Below are positions 1 through 11,655 of a stretch of 64,000 nucleotides of DNA, in pieces; position 1 is the stretch's first letter; every line of letters starts with the position of its first letter. The position numbers and the translations under genes were made by a program. Location: NCBI RefSeq assembly GCF_016859285.1, contig NC_053400.1, positions 22,711,001-22,775,000 of the forward strand, in the 5' to 3' direction. The notes beneath the pieces were generated by a model. That model searched no databases and had not been told where the DNA came from. It saw nothing but the letters and a program-made list of their open reading frames with translations. Origin of the DNA: Xiphias gladius. Its lineage: Eukaryota; Chordata; Actinopteri; Istiophoriformes; Xiphiidae.

Positions 1-1694
1 AGGATGCTCCAGTACAGGAATCAGTTGCAGCAGCAGAGGAAGCAGCTCCAGTTGCAAAAGAACCTGCAGCAGCAGCAGAAGAGGCAGCTCCAGTCCCAAA
101 AGAACCTGCTGCAGCAGCAGAGGAAGCAGCTCCAGTCCCAAAAGAACCTGCTGCAGCAGCAGAGGATGATGCTCCTGTCGCAGAAGAACCTGCTGCAGCA
201 GCCGAAGAGGCAGCTCCAGTCGCAAAAGAACCTGCTGCAGCAGCAGAAGAGGCAGCTCCAGTCGCAAAAGAACCTGCTGCAGCAGCAGAAGAGGCAGCTC
301 CAGTCGCAAAAGAACCTCCTGCAGCAGCAGAGGAAGCAGCTCTAGTAGCCGAAGAACAAGTTGTAGTAGCAGTGGAATCTGCTCCAGTAGCAGAGGAACC
401 AGTTAAAGCAGCAGAGGAAGCAGCTCCAGTAGTAGAAGAACCAGTTGTAGTAGCAGTGGAATCTGCTCCGACAGCAGAGGAACCAGCTCTAGCAGCAGAG
501 GAGTCAGCCCCAGTGGTACAGGAACAAGCCCCAGTAGAGATCCCAGAGGCTACAGCGGCAGCAGAGGAACTCTCTGCTCCAGCATCAGAAGAACCCATGC
601 AAAGTGAAGTTGAACCCGAGCCTGCAACTACACCTAAAGAGCTCCCTGTAGAAGAACCTGCTGTATCTGTGGAATCTGTGCCAGAGCTAGAGGTTGTTCC
701 AGCCAGCATGGAGGAAGCACCTGGGGAACAAGAACCAGAGACCATCCCAGAAACCGTTACTGAGTCCGAAGCAACTGTGGAGGAGACAACGGTGCCTGAA
801 CCCAAGCCAGTGGCTGAACCAGCTGTAGAGCCAGTGCTGGAGCAAGCCCCAGAACCAGAGCAAACCCTCGAGCCAGAGCCAGAGCAAGAACCAGAGCCAG
901 AGCAAGCACCAGAACTAAAGCAGGAACGAGACATAGAGTCAGTGGAAACACCCGAGCCAGAACCCAAACCTGAGCAAGCCCCAGAGTCAGAGCTAGAACA
1001 ATCACCAGAGCCAGAACCAGAGCTGGTACCAGAGCCAGAGCCTGAGCAAGAGCCCAATGAAGTGGAGCCAGCAGCAGAGCAACAAGTAGAAGAAGCTGAA
1101 CCAGAACCAGTTGTAGCCACATCTGACATTACTGGACTTGAGACTGTGACAGCAGAGGCAGATGCACCTGAGGTCCTGGAGACTGCAGCAAAGGAGGTCC
1201 CCCCTGAATATCAACATGAAGAGGAGGAATCTCTTACAACAGAAGCCTCCAGCACTGAGGCGGCAGCTGAGCCAGAAGCAGCCGAACCTGTCCCTGAGAT
1301 TGTCATCTCAGAGTCTGTATCTGCTAGTGAAATTACTGCTGAGTCTGAAGAGGTAGCAGAAGCCTCTGTGGAAGAGGTGCCTTGCTCAGGGCCTGAGGTT
1401 GAAAGCAAGATGGAAAATGGAGATTTAGAGAGCCCTTCTGTTGCAAAGGATGCGACAGAAGTAGATGCACTTCCAGCTGTGAATGGAGAGTGCACAAATT
1501 CTACTGCCACTACTGTCAAACAGACAGAGGAATGTGTTAACGGTAGTGAAAAGCCAGACGAGACGCCTATCAAGGAGCAGAGTGACTTTGAACTGAAAAA
1601 GGATGTGAACCTGAGTGGGGATGTCCAGGAAGTTCCCGATGCAGTCTCCGACATGGTGGAAGGTCTCAGCACTGAGGTCACCCAGGCCGTCTGA
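1..1694 (+). CDS. 3' end of an acidic Glu/Pro/Ala-rich low-complexity protein gene (last exon, 5' truncated by window)
   Basis: One reading frame is open from the left edge (first full codon at 3) to a TGA at 1692-1694, about 563 residues. An internal ATG at 372 gives a shorter frame but is probably not the start, because the same frame is open upstream. Residues coded by 39-332 form seven near-identical 14-residue units ([14 protein letters not shown] type). Next come Val/Glu/Pro/Ala stretches, then PEPEPEQ-like runs (about 830-1080). The C-terminal ~150 residues are less repetitive, Ser/Thr/Glu/Val-rich, and end in TEVTQAV. There is no membrane segment and little Cys or aromatic content, so the protein is predicted to be disordered and strongly acidic. 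I do not recognise the family. The human genes next to NAE1 (TERB1, DYNC1LI2) are not matches. Candidate classes are a cytoskeletal or scaffold-type acidic protein, but no function is assigned. Large ORFs on the opposite strand are shadows of this repeat. Confidence 0.75.
   Translation, partial: DAPVQESVAAAEEAAPVAKEPAAAAEEAAPVPKEPAAAAEEAAPVPKEPAAAAEDDAPVAEEPAAAAEEAAPVAKEPAAAAEEAAPVAKEPAAAAEEAAPVAKEPPAAAEEAALVAEEQVVVAVESAPVAEEPVKAAEEAAPVVEEPVVVAVESAPTAEEPALAAEESAPVVQEQAPVEIPEATAAAEELSAPASEEPMQSEVEPEPATTPKELPVEEPAVSVESVPELEVVPASMEEAPGEQEPETIPETVTESEATVEETTVPEPKPVAEPAVEPVLEQAPEPEQTLEPEPEQEPEPEQAPELKQERDIESVETPEPEPKPEQAPESELEQSPEPEPELVPEPEPEQEPNEVEPAAEQQVEEAEPEPVVATSDITGLETVTAEADAPEVLETAAKEVPPEYQHEEEESLTTEASSTEAAAEPEAAEPVPEIVISESVSASEITAESEEVAEASVEEVPCSGPEVESKMENGDLESPSVAKDATEVDALPAVNGECTNSTATTVKQTEECVNGSEKPDETPIKEQSDFELKKDVNLSGDVQEVPDAVSDMVEGLSTEVTQAV
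39..332 (+). repeat. In-frame 42-bp tandem repeat (seven units) inside the acidic gene
   Basis: Seven consecutive 42-nt units each encode a 14-residue block with the pattern E-(E)-A-A-P-V-x-K/E-E-P-A-A-A-A. Units 2 and 3 carry Pro where units 1, 5, 6 and 7 carry Ala; unit 4 begins Asp-Asp, and unit 7 has Pro for one Ala. An eighth block diverges after about six codons. The unit is a multiple of 3, so copy-number change keeps the frame. Near-identity at the DNA level suggests recent expansion or homogenisation. Confidence 0.9.
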
Positions 1695-2260
1695 AGAGAA
1701 GCCATCTTTCGAATCAATGTGAATTCAGTTTAATCCTCCGATGGTGCGAGAGAGCCATCAAGGTATCACAAACACAGCTAGGCTTTCATAAATGCTGTAA
1801 CCACCGCAATGTCTATAGTGGTAACTCAGGCAAAAGGATGTTTTCTTTTGAGTAACCAAAAATGAAATGCAACCACTTGAGGATAAAAATATAGAGAGAG
1901 AGATAGCAAGTGAGATGGAACTGAGGGGAGACTTTGGAGTTTGGAATTTGAGGGGTGAGTGCAGACAGACAGTGAAACTTGACAGGAGAGCAAAAATACT
2001 GGACAGTGAATATGATATTAATGAATAAAATGAACAAATCTGTCTTTGTGTGTGAGCCCGATGAATATGACAAAGTGGTTTATTGGAACAGCATTCATTA
2101 TTAGTATATTATCTGATTTAGAATTTCATATATCCTTTCTATTACTATATGCAGAGACATGACATAAATGTTTTGGCCTTTTATAATAATGGTACCTGTG
2201 AAGACTGTTAATTTTAAATTGATTGTTGGGAATAGAGAATAAAAAGAGATTGTTATAGCC
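1695..2260 (+). other. Putative 3' UTR of the acidic-protein gene
   Basis: Non-coding sequence follows the TGA. AATAAA hexamers on the plus strand at 2024-2029 and 2238-2243 are candidate polyadenylation signals. No other gene is visible in this stretch. Transcript extent is inferred, not shown. Confidence 0.45.
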
Positions 2261-2740
2261 TACAGTGATCTTCAATTCTTTTCTTGCATTCTCTCAGCAT
2301 CAAGTGTGTCACAATTGTCTGAGGCACTGGGTTACTATGAGATGTATTGTACTTTGCTCCAAGCTTTGCCTTAGACTTTCTGATTTATGAATTGGTCAGT
2401 GAAACATAACTCATTTTCAGATCACAAAATCCACAAAAGAGAGAAGCAGAGCAACGGTAGAACATCAGGGGTCTGTTAATATCAAACCACTTGTTGACAT
2501 CCACTGTCACAGCTCCTCATATCAGCTCTAGTGGGTCAGAGTTGGCTGATTATTCATATCTACAAAGAGCAATGTCCTGCTGGTCACTGGCCACATTACA
2601 AATGTTTTGGTTGGAGGAACATGGCTGGCTATTGTGTGCAGCCTGCATGTCATGATTGGGCAAACGACAGGATTTCACTGTACACAGGGAAATCAGTCCG
2701 TTCGCTGACGTAATCTTCCTCACCTCTTTGTCTCTCACAT

Positions 2741-2787
2741 CACCATGCCTATTGCTAAGGCACCATGCCTCAGCAATAGGCATGGTG
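2741..2787. repeat. Perfect 16-bp inverted repeat (hairpin)
   Basis: CACCATGCCTATTGCT (2741-2756) is followed after 15 nt by its exact reverse complement (2772-2787). The loop itself contains another CACCATGCCT, giving a direct plus inverted arrangement. Confidence 0.9.
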
Positions 2788-2938
2788 TGTGCCATAGCAG
2801 CACCCCCTGCCAACATTTCACAGAGCCATACCGGCAAGGGGAACTAAAAAGGGGGGGAGGGGCAGGATAGCTTGAGTCAGGCAGAGAAAAGGCAGAAGCT
2901 AGTGCTATGATGCTGCACAGAGGAAAGGAAGATGTCAA

Positions 2939-2981
2939 AGATACTCTCTCTTCTGTCTTGTTGCCAGAAGAGAGAGTATCT
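2939..2981. repeat. Perfect 17-bp inverted repeat with overlapping second palindrome
   Basis: AGATACTCTCTCTTCTG (2939-2955) pairs with its exact reverse complement at 2965-2981, loop 9 nt. A further TCTTCTGGCAAC just downstream (about 2986-2997) can pair with GTTGCCAGAAGA in the loop and second arm, so two alternative stems compete. Confidence 0.85.
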
Positions 2982-3260
2982 CTCTCTTCTGGCAACGAGA
3001 CATTTTGACACTATTTCACAGACTGAAATTAGAAAAGCAATGGGGATGACTAGAGCTGGATGGTAGTTGGCAGGGAAAACATGTTTTGACACCTACCTGA
3101 TGCATTCTTGTAGAATGCTGCCACGCCTGCTGCTCACACTACTGTCAGAGACTAGAGGGTCTTTGTCGTGCAGGTGTTAACGTACACACATTAACAAGAG
3201 GGAGTAAAATTATATTAATGTTTCTGTACATCTGTGTATGCACATACATGGACAGCGGAG

Positions 3261-3262
<2 letters not shown>

Positions 3263-3345
<83 letters not shown>
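3263..3345. repeat. (GT)33 then (GA)n compound microsatellite
   Basis: Uninterrupted GT from 3263 to about 3328 passes directly into GA to about 3345. Confidence 0.95.
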
Positions 3346-3346
<1 letters not shown>

Positions 3347-5069
3347 TGGAGGAGCTGGCATTTGAATGGTTTGGTCATCCAACCTTGAAATAACTAGTGG
3401 ACCATGGGTCAGATCATGAGAAAAGATCTGATAGTGATAACAGAAACCTCCCACTGAAGTAACTCCATAATGGGCCCATCCACATACCAGCTCTCTGTGG
3501 TTTCTTAAGAGAATTCTCCAGCACTGCATATTTATTGAAGGAATGTTGTGGAGAGGGTTTCGGGGGCAGGAGGATGAACATGCTGGCAAGTTTTTCTTCT
3601 TTATTGCTGAACTGTTTAGTCAAAATACTGTGGGCTGCTGCCACAGGTTGCTGCTATGGAAACAATTTTATTGTAAAATTAATCACATCCACTCTGGGTT
3701 ATTGAAACATCAGTTTTACAGAAAAATATAGTTTTATATTTTTTTTCAAGCAACTGAAACAACACATAATGCTCTATGTAGTGCTTACTGAACGCATTTC
3801 ATATCAAAAGTATATTTTGCCACTCAATGTTGAGTCACGCATATGATGACAGTAGCTGGCCTGTATCAGTTTTAACATTCAAATAAATAACAGTGTAATA
3901 CCAAGGGCTGTCATCATTATCAGGACTGTAAGTCAGTTTGGCAGCAATATGACTGACCCCCTGCCAGCTTCACTGAATAAAAGGTATAAAGGGGGATTGT
4001 GAATAAAGGGGAGACCCTGAACCAAGCAGAATGGTAATTGCAGTAGTAGTTGTAGCAGACATCCGTTATAAAATATTAAATATGAACTTCTTTAAAAGTT
4101 TGTTTCTTCCACTCTTGTTTGTTCTCACCAAAATTATCATTTATATAGTCATTCCTGAAGTCTTATACTGAAGGGTCATCATTTCCATATCCCCCTGTTT
4201 CACTTTCCTTCACTTTCTTTCCCTTTTATGTGTATCTTAGTGTGGGAGAACAGGGTTCTTGTCTTTTGGATCTTGATTTAAACACTGCCTTAAAGTTGCA
4301 TAGCTGTGAAAGGCCAGCTGCACTGCCTGGTTACCCTAACACTATGTGCTCTATATGCAGGCTCCTGCACAAAGCTCAGACTGTGTTCCAGCTTCTTTTT
4401 TCCCCGTGTGAAGACAAGCCTGCGGGCTTTAGCTATCTCCAACTGATGCCTCTGAGAAGCAAAAGGAAAAAGAAAACGTGAACTAAATCCAAAGGCTATA
4501 TTATGAGGAAATTCATTAGGCACTGATCTATTGTTGTTTTTAAGTTTGTTTTTGTTTTGTTTTCTCTTTTGGGCAGAGTATCAAAGACACAGGTCTAGAA
4601 ATCACTTCTGAAGTCTTTTTTTTTTTTTTAACAAACTCATATACTATAGATAGTTTAATGGTTGATTCATTGTTAATAGGTCAGTGTGTGCATGAAGGAA
4701 AGTAGAGGGGAAAAGGGGAAGACCAGCCTTAACAAACAATAACTTAAACCAATATCCTGTGGAATATCCCGACAGTATTAAGTGATTCTGTATAGTCCCC
4801 TCATTACATTTGTAACACTGGCATGTAGAAATGAAATCATCTTTCCAATTTGTGCTCAAACTTAATTCACATACAGTGTAATTACAGGATTACAGAGTTC
4901 CAGTTATATGCGGGAATAGGATTATATAATTAATGGTATGTTAACTTTATCTTCAGTGAATTAGATACAGCTCAATATTAAACCTCTTTGACACTAGGTT
5001 TCAAATCTGAAGTATTCCTCTGTTGCTGTGTCTGAAATCACTCACTATTTACTAAACTGTAGATTGCAC

Positions 5070-5916
5070 CAGTGGTGGAACAGATATTCACGTCCTCTAC
5101 TTAATTAAAAGTAGTAATACAACAATGTAAAGATAAGTAAAAGCATTATCATCAGATTGTACTTAGTTAAGTATCAAATGTGAAAGAACTCATTGTGCAG
5201 GAAAATGTCCATTGTTAGTTATATATAGTCATATATTATATTATCATATGCTGTAGATTGTTAATATTGATGCAACAATGTGTAGGCAGCATTTTACTGT
5301 TGTAGCTGCTAGAGGTAGAGCTTATTTTAACTACTTTATATACAGTTAGCTAGTTTAGTTCATTGTTTCCCAAACTAGGGGTTGGAAACCTCCAAAGGGT
5401 CACCAGTTAAATCTGAGAGGTCAAGTTCTGATACACAAATTGATATTAGTTTTTTTTGACTTTTATCTAATCCTTGTTTTTTGTGAAATATTGGATAATT
5501 TTGGCCTTGAGCAGTCGTTTAAAAATTCAACCGTCTGAGAAATTTAGAGGGGAAATCACTCACTCACAATTCATAGATATTTGAACAAGGCGCCCCAACA
5601 AGAAACTGCTTCTTTGTAAAGGGTCACCAGACAAAGAGGCTGGAAACAACTCGTTTTGACAGTGCATTGTAATGTATAAGTTTATCATATTTTTTAATGT
5701 AAAATCCATAAAGTAACTAGCAACTAAAGCTGTCAGTAATGCAATAAATGTAATGTAGTAAGAGTATTACTTTCGGAAATGTAGTGGAGTAAAAGTATAA
5801 AGTAGTATCAAATGGAAATACTCAAGCAAAGTACTTCAAAAATTGTACTTACTACAACAGGTACAATGATAAAGTACAATTCTTGAGTAAATGTACTTAG
5901 TTAAATTCCACCACTG
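5070..5916. mobile_element. hAT-type MITE (family A), copy with an internal nested insertion
   Basis: The element begins CAGTGGTGGAA and ends TTCCACCACTG, its exact inverse. The flanks are gattgcac on the left (5062-5069) and tattgcac on the right (5918-5925), a 7/8 match with one extra base at the right junction. This fits the 8-bp target duplication of hAT elements. The interior has the family's AGTAC/AAGTAAAAGTA-rich sequence. At 847 bp it is about 330 bp longer than the 520-bp copy at 51108-51627, and a different repeat (about 5358-5655) accounts for the excess. Coding capacity is absent, so it is non-autonomous. Confidence 0.8.
5358..5655. mobile_element. Second repeat nested inside the family-A element
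   Basis: This segment starts near TTTCCCAAACTAGGGGTTGG and ends near GAGGCTGGAAACAAC. It is absent from the uninterrupted family-A copy at 51108-51627. Sequence such as CCAAAGGGTCACCAG and the opposed TTTCCCAAAC / GGCTGGAAAC ends match my recollection of a common teleost hAT-like MITE beginning CAGTGTTTCCCAAC. The terminal duplication is too decayed to call. Confidence 0.6.
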
Positions 5917-7473
5917 ATATTGCACTATATGTGGGGAATGAATGAATGAGGGAGTGATTCCGGACACAGCTATATATCATTAAATTTTCATGAGAAAATT
6001 ATTAAAAATCTGAGTTAAAGTTCAGGGAGCAAACGACCTTAATTATTAAGAGTTTAAGACTCACAAACGGCATCATAGGAGAGTCAACAGTAGCCTGGCA
6101 ACATAAGTAAAAACAACCCCACAGCTGTCCTCAGATTTGGATTCAAAAATTTCTAAGTCCTGATTGGTGCACGGAAGTAGGCTAAATGACGTCAGCTTTT
6201 TTCCAAATGAGCCCTGCCCACTTCAAACCAGTAAAGACTGAATATCTCATGTGAAATAACCAAAAAAATTTTCTAACTTTGGCAGATAATACTTTGTTCA
6301 TGTAGGACTCCATCGCTCATAGAAAGAAGCCGAGCGGGAAAATGTGATTTCTTGGCCTCCAGAGCTACATTGTCCATATAGAAGACTCTCTGCATCTCGG
6401 TCTGCACTGAACTGGCTCTACCTCTTGACAAACATTCCTGAGGCAAAATTTAACACAAATGTATTTACACGCCTTTCCCTATCTGGAGGTCAGTCATATT
6501 AAACGACTCCAGAGCCCTGTGTGCCTCTGGGAAGGAATCTTTTAGTTTCGTCTCTGTCATTACTGTGGTAACAAATGGGGAGGATGTGAGTGTGTGAGTG
6601 CTCAGACCTCTCAAATGCTTTCTGATATAAAAGATATTCTTACTCCATCTCTCCATCCACTCAGCTGACTGAGTGGATAATAAGAGTCAGGTGGCCAAAT
6701 TACAGCAACAGCTGATCACTATTTATTATTCAAGCAAGAGGGTGCCAGAGCAGAAGTACAGACAGGAAAACACACACAAGACACAGGCAAAAACAAACAA
6801 ACAAAGTCACTCTTCCCTGTTCACTCTATCTCACCCCAGAGACAGTCAAACACAGAAACACACACACACACACTGATGTCTAATGCTTTTATTGTGATTG
6901 CTGTATAAAGACTTCCTCTCTTTCCCTTTATGTTCTCTAAAACGGTCAGTCAGGAGAAGATACACTAAGTAACTGACATGGTGAAAGAGAAGGAGTGGGT
7001 TTTATGGATTCATCTCCTGGTTCAAATTGTGCTTGCATCAGCAAACTAGGTTTTTTTAAAATATTTCTGTCTGGTTAGATATCCCTCACTTTGTCTCTGT
7101 CGTTCTTGGTGTCTTGCACACATTATCAGCAGTACTGGCTCGTCTCCTTCCTCTCTGGACCTGTAAATCTTTTTAGCTTCTTTATCGCTCTCTCTCTCTC
7201 TTCTTCTGATTTTGGTGTATCCCTCCCTCCCCTGACCCTGAATCCATCCATCTGGGCATGTGTGCTAATGCTTGTCATTGCATCAGGGCAGGCAGAAGCC
7301 TATTAGACAGAGCTGGGTGGTAGTAAGGATCAATATTGATCCATAGGGTTAGTCTAATGGACGCTGAGAGCAGCAGTGATTCCCCTTTGTCTGCTCAAAG
7401 ATCCCATCACCCTTAACTCCTCACACATGCACACACTCTCTCTCAGGAACACACACATACACAAACACATGCA

Positions 7474-7476
<3 letters not shown>

Positions 7477-7547
<71 letters not shown>
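7477..7547. repeat. (CA)n microsatellite
   Basis: About 35 uninterrupted CA units. Confidence 0.95.
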
Positions 7548-7549
<2 letters not shown>

Positions 7550-7639
7550 AAGACACTGCTTTCTATTTTGTCTCACTCTGCTGATGCACCTGCTGTGATG
7601 AGTGAGCACTTTTCAGCTTCCTATTTTCTTTGTGTATAC

Positions 7640-7641
<2 letters not shown>

Positions 7642-7704
<63 letters not shown>
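7642..7704. repeat. (GT)n microsatellite
   Basis: About 31 GT units, about 95 bp from the preceding (CA)n. The two tracts are in opposite orientation and could pair as a large cruciform. Confidence 0.95.
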
Positions 7705-7706
<2 letters not shown>

Positions 7707-7920
7707 CTGTGCATGAGTGAGTTTAACTGTGAACATTAGTATCTATGTAAGCAGAATCTATGTAAACATATAAAGGCCTGCGGATTCTCAGCCGTACCTA
7801 TATGTATTTCTTTTTACCAATAATTCAAGGCTATTAAAATAAAAGCAACCAAAAGATTCAGGACCACACTCACGCAGATGCACATACACGCAGACACACA
7901 CACAGACAAACACACACAGA

Positions 7921-7923
<3 letters not shown>

Positions 7924-7967
<44 letters not shown>
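7924..7967. repeat. (CA)n microsatellite
   Basis: About 22 CA units, with imperfect CA-rich sequence upstream. Confidence 0.95.
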
Positions 7968-7974
<7 letters not shown>

Positions 7975-9660
7975 AAGGCAACCGCTACATCCATCATTCA
8001 GGCCGTTTTTTTTTTTTTTACAGCACTTTTGATTCATGTCATACTTTCAGGAAAAGTGTGTCCCAGAATTTCTGTAACTTTCCAAAACTGACAAACTGTG
8101 TGGAGGTGAGAAAGTAAGCTGGGTTTTAAGTTCTTTCTCAAGATCTCTTTTTTCACTTTTGTACAAACAAGTAAAACACAGTGAATGTCTTCCAGGAGAG
8201 ACAGTGTGCACCATTATTAGCATATCTACATAATTACGTCTCGCCCTTCTCTGTGATGGTCAGCTTTTCACCCTGGCTTTGAGAGCGGCCTTCTTTTCAA
8301 ACTCCACACCCCAGATTTTTGTGATTGTCATACTTGAAGCACCAGATTTAACAAAGCTCCCCTCCAGAGTAACGAAAGGCTTTATATTACTTTTTTCACA
8401 TATGCTGTAGTACTCCACAGGATCAATAAGCAGAGTTCAGATGTATTCATAACATGAATTATATAACAATCATACGTGTGATAAATCTTCAAAACCATCC
8501 TCACAACACATAAATAATAATTCCACATACATAGTTTTACCCTGTGCAGCCACTCTTTTACCTGTTATCACAGTCTGGTCAGTGAAAAAGTGGTTGCTTA
8601 AAAGGAGTGTGTAATCTCAGTGTGTGTTTAAGATTATACACAGAAACTCATTCTGTGTGCAGTCACCTTGATTTAGCCTCTGGGCCCCCTAGCTTCCAAG
8701 GAAATATGCAGTGAGAAGTTCATTCCTCTCTGTGACCATCCTAGCTGTCCCCTGGTGTAAGATACAGTCCACTGTGTTTGAGATGTGTTTTTCTGGACTC
8801 AAGCACTCACCCTAGCGCTTGTCATTTCATTTCAATGAACAATGGGGCAATGCTACAACCAAACTCAGCAAGGACAGGGTGCAACATTGTTTTTGCAAAT
8901 GTTCAACTTTTTTACTCGAAGATTAATGGGGGCCATTCAGAAGGTTGGCAGAAACATTTGGAACAATGTTATGTCTTATAAGGCACAAAATAAAGTGATG
9001 AAAGAATAAACAATTTAGAGGAGAACCTGAAACAACCAGAATGATAGTGTAAAGCTGGTTATAAGATATAGGGGCTATTTGCTTTTAGTGTCAGCTGGAG
9101 CTATGGGAAACCTCCTTTTTATTTAGTATATTAAGAACAGAAAGCACTTTTGGCTGTTCTATTTTTAATTTTTAAAACGTACTAAAACTGTAATAAAGTT
9201 CCAGTTGTAAATTGTTTCAGCCCCAGCCACCATGGCTGCAAAGGAGTGTCCATTGAGGAGAGATGACCTTCACTGTGCCTCTGGTGACAGAGCTAAATCA
9301 AAGCTGCTGCTTGTTTAAGACGGCCACCATGCACTGGCTGCGTGGCCTCTGCTTAATTATTTAAACATGAAATGAAACAACCTCTGGCACTTCGAAGGCA
9401 GCATGGGTTGGGCAAGGACAAAACATACGGAGTAAAAGGGAGGGGGTAGGCAGAGAAAGTTGCAGTAAGGATGGAGAGATAGAAACTGATAGCTCAGCTC
9501 TCAGGAGGAGCCTACAGGGGTTCATGTTTGAGGTCTTTCCCAACCTGTTGGAGCAGCAACTCGCTCTCTGACTCTCTTTTTCCCTTTGTATATTTATGTG
9601 GTCTTGAATTTTCTGTCTTTGCGAAGACTGATATGACTTTTACGCCTCGAAAGAGAAGAT

Positions 9661-9850
9661 GTTTTTGGAAGGTCAGGACATTTTAGCCGGTCCTCACATC
9701 TTTACAGGAATGTTTGAAGGTTAAGACCAAAGTTTTAAGTTTACGGTTAAGATTAGTTTTAGGTAAAGGTTAACGTAAGGGATTAGGTAGAGAATGCATT
9801 ATGTCAGTGGGGGTCTTCACAGGTATAGGAGGACAAACGTGCGTGTTTGT
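9661..9850. repeat. Interspersed repeat with degenerate GGTTAAGG tract
   Basis: GGACATTTTAGCCGGTCCTC at the start, a run of degenerate GGTTAAG/TTAGGT motifs (about 9718-9795), then GAATGCATTATGTCAGTG and a terminal GGACAAACGTGCGTGTTTGTG. This order matches a short repeat I know from many teleost genomes. Family assignment is from memory. Confidence 0.55.
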
Positions 9851-9950
9851 GTCTGCTTGTAAGAGGCAGCAGCCTACTTACAAGCAGAGTAGTCAACATT
9901 GATAACATCCACCTAAAAGCTATTCAAGCAGGATACTGTTATGCAACAAT

Positions 9951-9954
<4 letters not shown>

Positions 9955-10011
<57 letters not shown>
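9955..10011. repeat. (CA)n microsatellite
   Basis: About 28 CA units. Confidence 0.95.
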
Positions 10012-10016
<5 letters not shown>

Positions 10017-10659
10017 TACTGTACACACATCCACAAATAAAGACCAGTCCTGCCTCCTGCAAATTCCATTCACACGCAATTATGCATTAGTGATTAACAC
10101 TGAATGTCAACGTTGTTCAGTCAGTGCCAGTGCAGGAAGTTCATATAGCTTAGTAAAAGTGCCGGGGCAGGGTGATGGATGGGTGTGTAAAAGTTTTGCC
10201 TTTGGCTCCAGATTCCTGTGTTTTTGTCTCATACCGCTAGTCAGTATTGACATTTTTATTATTTCACCTTGAACGTGATTTTCCCCTCACCCACGTGGTT
10301 TTAGTCGCGCTACTATTTACGAGTGCTACCCATAAATATTTTAAGAATAAGTGGGTTGGCATAGAGGGCCGAGGGGTTGAGGCACAGATCATGAACCACT
10401 GAATCGCTTTTTCCACAAGCCATTAAGTTTTTAAAAAAGTAATGCACATAAAAATTGAGAAGGATGTCCAGCCGGTCTGGCCAGCCTTCTCTGGTGCAAG
10501 GTGTGAGACATGGGTAATGGCATGCGTGTGAGTATATAAGTCTATTGGCATTTCTATTGCTGACTCCGTATGGGTATGTGTATGCATATGATGATTTATG
10601 AGTATGCTATTGCTGACTCTGTGATAGTGGCTCTGTGATGTTGTGCTGAAATGCCCTGA

Positions 10660-10722
10660 TATTATGCTGCAATGGCCAATTTCCCCACGGGGGACAAATA
10701 AAGTATTTATTATCACCGCATG
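10660..10722 (+). mobile_element. Possible 3' tail of a fish non-LTR retrotransposon (LINE)
   Basis: The segment ends with AATTTCCCCACGGGGGACAA followed by ATAAAGTATTTATTATC. A short CCCC/GGGG hairpin next to an ATAAAGTAT tail is typical of the 3' ends of some fish LINEs. No reverse-transcriptase coding sequence is present, so this would be a heavily 5'-truncated copy. Confidence 0.4.
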
Positions 10723-11528
10723 CCCAGTTTATGTCCGGCCAGAGACCTTTCTTGCATGTCATTCATCTCTCTCCCGTCATTTCCTGTTATACTGTCGCCG
10801 TCCAATAAGGTCATACAAAAAACTAATTAGGATGTATTTAGATATGGGCAATATAAGGGTTCTGTTTGGTACAGCAAAGGAAAAAAATAATCCAGGAATC
10901 ATTGAATTTACTCAAATTTGTATTTTTCAAAATTTGTACATAAAAGTTGTATATGAATGTAATTCATATGCAGTATGAGTTGCACTGTGATGGGCTGGGA
11001 CAGATGTGTCTTTGTAGCTACCTATTGGTATCAGCAACAACTGTCACTGGGTAAATTTAAAGTTGATAAAGGACTTGACAGGTTTCAGAACTATTTTGAT
11101 GTCCCGTCCATCATTTCCACTACCTGAAAACTTTCTGAATGACATGACAGCTTAGCATAGCAGCTGGCTTGTCAGCTGTTTGGTTAACCTAGTCAAATGG
11201 CAGGCTGAATATAAAGATAGATTTTCTCTGGCTTATATACACACACTCTAACTAAACCTGACACGGGAATGTGTCACTCCATTTTGGCACTGAATCAACA
11301 CAGCTGTTTTCAAATCCGTCATCACAGGAATTCTACAAGTAAAGGGGGTTTGGCAGGTCAAATGATGTTGGAGACAACAAGCACCGAATGCAACAGGAAG
11401 CCAACTATAAAAATGTAATAATTCTGCAGTGTAGGACATCATTATTATGGACTAGTTGACAGGGGGACTGACTGGTATGACAGCCTGATATGCCACATTC
11501 TTCTCCAACACTGACTCACAACCCCTCC

Positions 11529-11655
<127 letters not shown>

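Larger units (their letters stand above)
2261..9660. other. Intergenic block, no gene recognised
   Basis: No ORF with recognisable protein similarity or plausible exon structure is seen. The block holds two hairpins (2741-2787, 2939-2981), long (GT)n/(CA)n microsatellites (3263, 7477, 7643, 7924) and a nested hAT-type element (5070-5916). The rest is unique-looking AT-rich DNA. His-Thr and Cys-Val frames here are microsatellite read-through. Confidence 0.6.

Noticed and set aside
39..332. Regular 42-bp repeats considered as a CRISPR-like array
   Set aside because: The repeats are contiguous with no unique spacers and are in frame in a eukaryotic coding exon.
4..345. Gln/Leu-rich 113-residue frame on the plus strand
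   Set aside because: It is the +1-shifted shadow of the acidic tandem repeat. The true frame (codons from position 3) is open through the whole exon.
687..1717. Long minus-strand frames (Leu/Ala/Trp-rich and Ser-rich)
   Set aside because: These are antisense shadows of the Glu/Pro repeat, with no start context or family resemblance.
9718..9795. GGTTAAG/TTAGG motifs considered as interstitial telomere repeat
   Set aside because: The period is irregular and the flanks match a dispersed teleost repeat. No run of exact TTAGGG is present.
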